Below, piece by piece: positions 20,101-21,370 of a DNA stretch of 21,370 nt. Under the pieces are notes generated by a model, which saw nothing but the letters and a program-made list of their open reading frames with translations, was not told the DNA's origin and did no database searches. A program made the translations under genes and the position numbers. This DNA is from Hemicentrotus pulcherrimus. Lineage: Eukaryota; Echinodermata; Echinoidea; Camarodonta; Strongylocentrotidae. Numbering within the stretch: the first letter of the stretch is position 1; each line of letters opens with the position of its first letter. Where the stretch lies: positions 211,154 to 232,523 of the forward strand of contig BEXV01000034.1 of NCBI GenBank assembly GCA_003118195.1, in the 5' to 3' direction.

Positions 20101-20713
20101 ATAAGTCAATTAAGCTAAATAGATGTTATTTTTAATTTCTATTATAACTGCAGCAGTTATGAGGATGTAAAGAGTGAAAATCTCGTTGCATATCTCATTC
20201 ATCGCAGTCCGGTCGAACCGAACCATTTGTTTCGTACAGTCCCGCACAGTCCAAATAGGACATACTTCAGTCTCTGTAATCGGAGGTCTAGTGGAGCCAG
20301 ACGTAGTCTCAGTGGAACAACCAACGATTAGAGAGACTGAAGTTTTCAGTCTAGAGTAGCTAGGCCTAATTCAAAAATGTTTGTTTTGACAAAAATATTC
20401 AAAATCCAGCAAATTAGAATAATCCAATTTAATGGTGGTTATTGAATTGTGCATAGCATTACAATAAGAATCAACGATAATATTAGTACCTGTTGACACC
20501 TTGTGAGTGAGAGGCTGAACACCTTTCTGATGACGGGTGATGCAAAATATTTCCAATACCTGCGCCTGCGTCATCTCCCAAACGGTCACTGTCATTCTCG
20601 CCTAAAGTCCCGGGGTTCCCCTCCGTTGACGCAATGCCGTTGCAGGCCACTGCAATGCAAGCTAAAAGTGAGCAAATTCTCCTTAGATTTGCTCTGTTGT
20701 TGGCGGCATCCAT
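4951..20713 (-). CDS. EIF2AK3: PERK, ER-resident eIF2alpha kinase (whole gene span, 16 exons, one truncated at an N)
   Basis: PERK is a type I ER membrane kinase. Misfolded protein in the lumen makes the lumenal domain oligomerise, the cytosolic kinase trans-autophosphorylates, and it phosphorylates eIF2alpha, lowering general translation and raising ATF4. The spliced product shows a signal peptide (residues 1 to ~29), then a lumenal domain (~75-480) resembling human PERK, including [31 protein letters not shown] and KWNFSVG. A membrane segment lies at ~488-507. The kinase follows: Gly loop GKGGFG 565-570, catalytic Lys587 (YAVKR), helix-C Glu604 (LREART), a ~260-residue insert, HRDLK with Asp941, then PSNIFF. 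DFG, activation loop and SPE are missing because exon 13 breaks at the N at 6841. Subdomains IX-XI resume with VDIFSLG. About 1,060 residues are visible against 1,116 in human. The other eIF2alpha kinases lack this lumenal domain and signal peptide. Confidence 0.95.
5110..5618 (-). other. EIF2AK3: EIF2AK3 intron 15
   Basis: AT-rich intron with GT and AG ends. No further exon or clear repeat is seen. Confidence 0.85.
5619..5681 (-). CDS. EIF2AK3: EIF2AK3 exon 15: kinase C-lobe
   Basis: A 21-codon exon with acceptor CTTTTTCAG and donor CTAGAG|GTGAGA. Encodes [20 protein letters not shown] plus Glu, aligned with human [20 protein letters not shown] between subdomains X and XI. Confidence 0.9.
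5682..6109 (-). other. EIF2AK3: EIF2AK3 intron 14
   Basis: Begins GTAAGT and ends in CTTGCTTTTTCAG. Otherwise featureless AT-rich sequence. Confidence 0.85.
6110..6211 (-). CDS. EIF2AK3: EIF2AK3 exon 14: kinase C-lobe, subdomain IX
   Basis: 34 codons, acceptor GTTGCTAG, donor ATCACC|GTAAGT. Encodes [20 protein letters not shown], then [14 protein letters not shown], matching human [20 protein letters not shown] and YPFSTQMERV. The Asp of VDIFSLG is the conserved subdomain IX residue. Entry in phase 0 implies that the lost exon 13 ended in phase 0 after SPEQ. Confidence 0.95.
6212..6840 (-). other. sequence between N and exon 14, should contain the rest of exon 13 but does not
   Basis: On the minus strand this runs from the N to the acceptor of exon 14. 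It has a poly-C run (about 6381-6397) next to TCTTATAAAGAGTTGATA, a motif also seen near 10869. At 6725-6840 there is a GC-richer repeat-like stretch ending in the hairpin CTCGACC/GGTCGAG (6817-6839). No kinase codons are found in any frame. Confidence 0.6.
6841..6841. other. single N, probable contig junction
   Basis: The only undetermined base in the window. It falls exactly where exon 13 coding sequence turns into unrelated repeat sequence, so it probably marks a joined gap rather than one uncertain base. Confidence 0.7.
6842..6870 (-). CDS. EIF2AK3: EIF2AK3 exon 13, truncated at [11 protein letters not shown] only
   Basis: A strong acceptor (pyrimidine tract ending CAATCTTTCAG) is followed by ten codons, [10 protein letters not shown]. 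They join in phase 0 to HRDLK and match human PSNIFFTMDD. The tenth codon is GGN; its last base is the N at 6841. Past the N the minus strand reads unrelated repeat sequence with an early stop, and nothing resembling DFGLVT, the activation loop or GTKLYMSPEQ is found before exon 14. About 49 codons are missing. A contig join is the simplest explanation. Confidence 0.85.
6871..7974 (-). other. EIF2AK3: EIF2AK3 intron 12
   Basis: Mostly AT-rich. A patch at about 7190-7480 has higher GC content and an open minus-strand frame without any recognisable protein character; it may be old repeat sequence. Begins GTGAGA and ends in the exon 13 acceptor. Confidence 0.65.
7975..8875 (-). CDS. EIF2AK3: EIF2AK3 exon 12: kinase insert, beta 5, hinge and HRDLK
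   Basis: A 901-nt exon with acceptor TATCTGTTGCAG and donor CTCAAG|GTGAGA. It carries the long acidic/Ser-rich insert characteristic of PERK between N-lobe strands. IVFEDSGC (818-825) is identical to human, and an earlier related SFSIVF lies at 743-748. It ends with [20 protein letters not shown] (human [20 protein letters not shown]), [19 protein letters not shown] and proton-acceptor Asp941. The next residues (PSN...) come from exon 13. Confidence 0.96.
8876..9466 (-). other. EIF2AK3: EIF2AK3 intron 11
   Basis: AT-rich intron, GTAAGT donor and TTGCAG acceptor. Nothing else is seen. Confidence 0.85.
9467..9613 (-). CDS. EIF2AK3: EIF2AK3 exon 11: kinase helix C to beta 4
   Basis: Acceptor CATTATCAG, donor TGAAAG|GTAAGT. 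Encodes [20 protein letters not shown] with Glu604 as the likely helix-C partner of Lys587, then [19 protein letters not shown], nearly identical to human GIVRYFNAWLEAPPEKWQE. Confidence 0.96.
9696..10206 (+). repeat. dispersed repeat, copy A (in intron 10), interrupted by a MITE
   Basis: Sequence from GTTATCAGTGTCTTTGATAT to around TTCAGAATCTGAG is repeated in reverse orientation at 12801-13116. Shared blocks include GTGTAATATTGAAG, GCGCTTCAAAATGA, ATCATAAATATCTTGAT, GACCTAAAGGTTTATAATTA and ATGAGCTAAATCCAG. Copy A is longer because a 160-bp element sits inside it. Two plus-strand open frames here are repeat sequence, not genes. Confidence 0.85.
9751..9910. mobile_element. 160-bp TA-flanked MITE (Tc1/mariner/pogo-like) nested in the repeat
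   Basis: Ends are exact inverted repeats CTGTAATTAACG / CGTTAATTACAG, and similarity continues inward to about 22 bp. The element is flanked by TA on both sides (9749-9750 and 9911-9912), the target duplication of Tc1/mariner/pogo transposases. It has no coding capacity. The inverted sister repeat at 12801-13116 has an uninterrupted CCTAAA at the matching position, which is the empty site. Confidence 0.85.
10644..10766 (-). CDS. EIF2AK3: EIF2AK3 exon 10: kinase N-lobe, Gly loop and catalytic Lys
   Basis: Acceptor TTCTAAAG, donor CAAACAG|GTACAT. Encodes [20 protein letters not shown], then [20 protein letters not shown]. The glycine loop is residues 565-570 and Lys587 corresponds to human catalytic Lys622. 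Confidence 0.96.
10866..10993. repeat. fold-back repeat with GATTGAT/ATCAATC motifs
   Basis: CTTATAAAGAGT at the left pairs loosely with ACTCTTTGTATTAG at the right, and ATCAATCGCAA recurs inside together with the palindromic GATCGATATCAATC. A similar CTTATAAAGAGTTGAT occurs at 6363-6378. Probably a degenerate small inverted-repeat element. Confidence 0.5.
11151..11703. mobile_element. MITE-like element with ~28-bp inverted ends, possibly TTAA-flanked
   Basis: Left end CTTAAAGTGACTTGGTAACA then TTGTTGAAG; right end on the opposite strand CTTAAAGGGACTTTGTAACA then TTGTTAAG. The ends agree except for about two mismatches and a one-base gap. TTAA lies at both outer edges, so a TTAA target (piggyBac type) is possible but not proven. 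No transposase frame; the minus frame crossing its right edge lacks protein character. Confidence 0.6.
12190..12265 (+). repeat. SINE/LINE 3'-tail-like segment
   Basis: GTAAAGCGCTTTGAG, then AAAAGCGCAATATAAGAACT and a short ATTATTA run resemble the common animal retroposon tail with paired GCGC motifs followed by a TTA-rich end. The call rests on recollection of that motif, not on an alignment. Confidence 0.4.
12353..12556 (-). CDS. EIF2AK3: EIF2AK3 exon 9: transmembrane segment and juxtamembrane linker
   Basis: Acceptor TTAATCCAG, donor TCAAG|GTAAAT. Encodes [20 protein letters not shown], the membrane helix (about residues 487-506), followed by a strongly basic stop-transfer run (LKPRRKRR). 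An acidic, Pro-rich cytosolic linker ends in YKSR, just before the kinase domain (human SGYISRYLTDFE). Confidence 0.93.
12557..12800 (-). other. EIF2AK3: EIF2AK3 intron 8, part outside the repeat
   Basis: AT-rich sequence between exon 9 and repeat copy B. Nothing else is seen. Confidence 0.75.
12801..13116 (-). repeat. dispersed repeat, copy B, inverted (in intron 8)
   Basis: Reverse-complement partner of copy A, without the nested MITE. It starts near CTCAGATTC and ends CACAGACACTGATAAC. The two copies lie in opposite orientation in the introns that flank exons 9 and 10. By eye they are roughly 80% alike. Confidence 0.85.
13154..13283 (-). CDS. EIF2AK3: EIF2AK3 exon 8: lumenal stalk to membrane
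   Basis: Acceptor TTCTTACAG, donor CATGGTG|GTGAGT. Starts DNGYYLLHQ (human DNGYYLPYY), then a Met/Gln-rich stalk, and ends [12 protein letters not shown], the Trp-rich lead-in to the membrane (human LLLHWWKEI). Confidence 0.92.
13284..13634 (-). other. EIF2AK3: EIF2AK3 intron 7
   Basis: AT-rich intron with canonical ends. Nothing else is seen. Confidence 0.85.
13635..13910 (-). CDS. EIF2AK3: EIF2AK3 exon 7: lumenal domain, membrane-proximal part
   Basis: Acceptor TCTTGATAG, donor CGTTTG|GTGAGA. Encodes [11 protein letters not shown] (human YRGQLYLQSS) and [19 protein letters not shown] (human TIKWKPLIHSPSRTPVLV). It ends WNQYPF, completed by Asp from exon 8 to give the conserved YPFDNGYYL. 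Confidence 0.93.
13911..14528 (-). other. EIF2AK3: EIF2AK3 intron 6
   Basis: Canonical ends. Contains a cluster of diverged GTGGTCT/AGACAGGT repeats (14360-14433) and a small hairpin (14466-14490). Otherwise AT-rich. Confidence 0.85.
14360..14490. repeat. short direct and inverted repeats in intron 6
   Basis: GTGGTCTCTGTAGACAG is followed at once by a diverged copy, GTGGTCTTTGTGGACAG, and preceded by the inverted form CCTGTCTAAAAAGACCACC. At 14466-14490 TTGGGTAC and GTACCCAA form a perfect 8-bp stem with a 9-nt loop. It looks like the remnant of a small inverted-repeat transposon. Confidence 0.6.
14529..14682 (-). CDS. EIF2AK3: EIF2AK3 exon 6: lumenal domain
   Basis: Acceptor CTTCATAG, donor TTTATAG|GTGAGA. 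Encodes [18 protein letters not shown], matching human IASAWLLKDGKVIPISLF, and ends QPMLFIG, which leads into the strand completed by exon 7. Confidence 0.93.
14683..15519 (-). other. EIF2AK3: EIF2AK3 intron 5
   Basis: AT-rich, canonical ends. A 17-bp unit TGCCATAGTCCTGATTC is tandemly duplicated at 15289-15322. The open minus-strand frame at 15073-15375 is not PERK sequence. Confidence 0.85.
15289..15322. repeat. two exact tandem copies of a 17-bp unit
   Basis: TGCCATAGTCCTGATTC occurs twice head to tail within intron 5 of EIF2AK3. Confidence 0.9.
15520..15730 (-). CDS. EIF2AK3: EIF2AK3 exon 5: lumenal domain, acidic loop
   Basis: Acceptor ACATCCTCAG, donor CATGAG|GTAGGT. Completes KWNFSVG, where Asn230 is an N-glycosylation sequon also present in human PERK. 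A Glu/Asp-rich loop ([17 protein letters not shown]) then gives way to [13 protein letters not shown], a beta strand of the lumenal core. The equivalent human region is also acidic. Confidence 0.93.
15994..16124 (-). CDS. EIF2AK3: EIF2AK3 exon 4: lumenal domain with conserved Cys pair
   Basis: Acceptor CTTCCTAG, donor GGAAAA|GTGAGT. Begins [12 protein letters not shown]; Cys189 and Cys194 match the human YICSALGC cysteines. An acidic stretch follows, then [20 protein letters not shown], equivalent to human [20 protein letters not shown]. Confidence 0.94.
16125..16590 (-). other. EIF2AK3: EIF2AK3 intron 3
   Basis: AT-rich, canonical ends, nothing else seen. Confidence 0.85.
16591..16788 (-). 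CDS. EIF2AK3: EIF2AK3 exon 3: lumenal domain
   Basis: 66 codons with acceptor TATTTCAG and donor GGAGAG|GTATGC. Contains [13 protein letters not shown], the counterpart of human IIPSLDGALFQWD, and [17 protein letters not shown], matching the human VGGKSLTTYGLSAYSGK repeat strand. Confidence 0.94.
16789..17206 (-). other. EIF2AK3: EIF2AK3 intron 2
   Basis: Canonical ends. Contains an (ATA)n microsatellite at about 17018-17041; otherwise AT-rich. Confidence 0.85.
17207..17336 (-). CDS. EIF2AK3: EIF2AK3 exon 2: start of lumenal domain
   Basis: Acceptor CCATGGCAG, donor TTTGAG|GTAAGA. It encodes [16 protein letters not shown] and a Trp/Gly-rich strand through SSSISQFE, equivalent to the human LVIISTLDGRIAALD region that begins the IRE1-like lumenal beta fold. 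It enters in phase 2 and leaves in phase 0. Confidence 0.93.
17469..17564. repeat. imperfect inverted repeat
   Basis: TCACCAAAATCTGATTAAAG followed by TGCTTGTAA is mirrored by the reverse complement of GAGCTTGCACTTTAATATGA and TGATTTGGTGA with a few mismatches. It sits just outside the larger fold-back. Confidence 0.55.
17644..17910. repeat. long near-perfect fold-back (two arms of ~115-130 bp)
   Basis: The left arm from ACTTTTTCGGTTCCACTCA to about 17758 matches the reverse complement of the right arm ending TGAGTGGAACCGAAAAAGT. Matched landmarks include AATCCGTTTTATGGTCCATTTT, GGTCAAAATCGACATC and ATGTTGAAAGTC. The centre is a GC-rich palindromic tract (GCTAGCGCTACGTACGCTAC). The arms differ at only a few positions plus a ~12-nt extra piece in the right arm. 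The open frames through it are the repeat itself. Confidence 0.9.
18340..18565. other. CpG-rich patch in intron 1
   Basis: Abrupt GC- and CpG-rich tract (for example GAAGCGCTCGCGCGCGCCGT) within AT-rich intron, open in both orientations. Two GGAGCCGGTT motifs occur nearby (18151 and 18337). No exon could be supported; repeat or internal regulatory element are both possible. Confidence 0.4.
18675..19727. mobile_element. ~1.05-kb non-autonomous element with 19-bp TIRs and possible CAT duplication
   Basis: Left end GGGCCCGTTCCTAGAAACC and right end (opposite strand) GGGCTCGTTCCTAGAAACC differ at one base. CAT flanks both ends (18672-18674 and 19728-19730), a plausible 3-bp target duplication. 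Inside the left end is a secondary inverted repeat (18799-18814 with 18840-18855). No transposase-like frame is seen. Family not assigned. Confidence 0.7.
20264..20343. repeat. fold-back, 19-bp arms
   Basis: ACTTCAGTCTCTGTAATCG pairs with CGATTAGAGAGACTGAAGT (one mismatch) around a 42-nt loop, near the exon 1 end of intron 1. Confidence 0.75.
20490..20713 (-). CDS. EIF2AK3: EIF2AK3 exon 1: signal peptide
   Basis: ATG at 20711-20713 opens [12 protein letters not shown] followed by a hydrophobic run ([12 protein letters not shown]) and small residues near NGIAS, a typical ER signal peptide of about 29 residues. An acidic, Gly/Asn-rich linker to the lumenal domain follows. An in-frame TGA lies upstream with no other in-frame ATG between, so this is the first possible start. 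A longer reading from a TTG at 20737 has no support. The donor AACAG|GTACTA leaves two bases (AG), completed by A of exon 2 to give Arg. The start context (T at -3, G at +4) is weak. Confidence 0.88.
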
Positions 20714-20720
20714 CAACCAT
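20592..20720 (-). promoter_or_regulatory. overlapping uORF (42 codons, out of frame with PERK)
   Basis: An ATG at 20718-20720 lies 7 nt upstream of the PERK ATG in the +1 frame. It stays open for 42 codons, stopping at TGA 20592-20594 inside exon 1. Context is C at -3 and G at +4, no worse than that of the PERK ATG. If the transcript includes it, ribosomes starting here bypass the PERK start. Presence in the mRNA is inferred, since the transcription start is unknown. Confidence 0.5.
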
Positions 20721-20790
20721 TTGTTAGTTGCAACCAAGGGCAGCCAAAATGGGATTTGGGGAACGATGACTCACCACTCCTGCAATATTT

Positions 20791-20808
20791 TTACTCCAAT
20801 TCTAACAT
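20791..20808 (-). promoter_or_regulatory. short uORF (5 codons) in the putative PERK leader
   Basis: ATG at 20806-20808 reads MLELE and stops at TAA 20791-20793. It ends 70 nt before the ATG of the overlapping uORF, an arrangement like the short-then-overlapping uORFs of ATF4. It matters only if transcription starts above 20808. Confidence 0.4.
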
Positions 20809-20853
20809 TATTCTTGACCTGAATGATGTGGAACTTTCCGGGATGATTTAACC

Positions 20854-20860
20854 TGACGTG
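20854..20860 (+). promoter_or_regulatory. UPRE/CRE-like TGACGTG
   Basis: TGACGTG is the core of the ATF6/XBP1 UPRE and of CRE-like bZIP sites. It sits about 140 bp upstream of the PERK ATG. A 7-bp match is expected by chance fairly often; position is its main support. Confidence 0.35.
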
Positions 20861-20881
20861 TATTTACGTTTTGCTAGCTAT

Positions 20882-20891
20882 GTCACGTGAC
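20882..20891. promoter_or_regulatory. GTCACGTGAC palindrome (CLEAR / E-box)
   Basis: A perfect 10-bp palindrome identical to the CLEAR consensus bound by TFEB/TFE3/MITF and also usable by USF. It lies about 170 bp upstream of the PERK start codon. It is next to an inverted repeat CATGAC-AG-GTCATG (20892-20905) that includes an AGGTCA half-site. Confidence 0.45.
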
Positions 20892-21370
20892 CATGACAGG
20901 TCATGTGTACGTACGTGTACCATCATCCGATCCGAACCCAACGCGCGCATTTGAAACCGGTTAAAAAGTTCTTTCTCTGTATTCAATTAATTCTTCTTCT
21001 TCTTCTGATTAATTGCCTGAAGATTCTTGCATACTATGTGCGTTTGTGTGTGAACCACAATTAACGCCCATTTTAGTGCTATTTACATTAAAATACAGTT
21101 AAAATTCAATTAATTCCACACTCTGCTGCAAGAGCAGAGATCCATAATTACATGTAATGAACAAACAACGATAGGGCCTAAAAAGGAAACGTTTTGACTA
21201 AAGGTGTATGTATGAAAAGGATGGGAGTTTACAGGAGCAAGAAACTATCATTAAATTCGTTTAAATGAAATAAAAAGCTCAAGACGATATGTATTTGTCT
21301 CCACAACTATTTAAGAATCATTGTCTAATAGTTGTTTTTTAATTAATTAAAAATGAAATCCGACTTTTTT

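Larger units (their letters stand above)
17337..20489 (-). other. EIF2AK3: EIF2AK3 intron 1 (3.15 kb), repeat-rich
   Basis: The longest intron, donor AACAG|GTACTA and acceptor CATGGCAG. It holds several fold-backs (about 17469-17564, 17644-17910, 20264-20343), a TIR element (18675-19727) and a CpG-rich patch (18340-18565). No additional PERK exon is needed, since exons 1 and 2 join in phase. Confidence 0.85.
20714..21370 (-). promoter_or_regulatory. EIF2AK3: EIF2AK3 leader and promoter region
   Basis: Sequence upstream of the PERK ATG with no coding exon. The first 250 bp is relatively CpG-rich (around 20905-20945, including ACGTACGTGTAC and CGCGCGC) and holds the two uORFs and the TGACGTG and CACGTG sites. 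No convincing TATA box was found. From about 20950 to the window end it is AT-rich with a short TTC run (20993-21006) and nothing else recognisable. Confidence 0.5.

Noticed and set aside
20711..20737. Longer PERK start at 20737 giving eight extra N-terminal residues
   Set aside because: The first codon is TTG, not ATG. The ATG at 20711-20713 is the first in-frame ATG after an upstream stop and places the signal peptide core at a normal distance.

Overview
This is animal genomic DNA: AT-rich, intron-dense, with canonical GT-AG introns and many small fold-back repeats. Almost all of it is one minus-strand gene, EIF2AK3 (PERK), the ER-membrane eIF2alpha kinase of the unfolded protein response. 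I assembled it from 16 coding exons whose reading phases join at every visible junction except one. The product is clearly PERK from the signal peptide to the C terminus. About 1,060 residues are visible and roughly 1,110 are expected, against 1,116 in human. The close match to vertebrate PERK, compact introns of 0.2-3 kb and the repeat style suggest a marine invertebrate deuterostome, perhaps an echinoderm. That placement is inference.

Layout, left to right. At 1-1672 lies the 3' end of an unrecognised plus-strand gene: two good exons and one weaker upstream exon, with AATAAA directly after the stop. 1673-4950 is the convergent intergenic/3'-UTR zone. PERK coding sequence runs from its stop at 4951 up to its ATG at 20713 on the minus strand. 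Exons 1-8 encode the signal peptide and ER-lumenal stress-sensing domain, and exons 8-9 the membrane segment. Exons 10-16 encode the kinase domain, and the very large exon 12 carries the PERK-specific kinase insert. 20714-21370 is the leader and promoter side.

Most notable points. (1) Exon 13 (start of the catalytic loop Asn, DFG and activation loop) begins correctly at 6870 but stops after ten codons exactly at the only N in the window (6841). Unrelated repeat sequence follows, so the DFG/activation-loop coding sequence is absent here, most likely an assembly gap. (2) The PERK leader has a 5-codon uORF followed by a 42-codon out-of-frame uORF overlapping the PERK start, an ATF4-like layout. 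It would let PERK be controlled by the eIF2alpha phosphorylation it causes. (3) A perfect 10-bp CLEAR/E-box palindrome and a UPRE-like TGACGTG lie just upstream. (4) Introns carry a 160-bp TA-flanked MITE nested in a dispersed repeat whose inverted second copy preserves the empty site. They also hold a long near-perfect fold-back, a ~1.05-kb TIR element and other inverted repeats.
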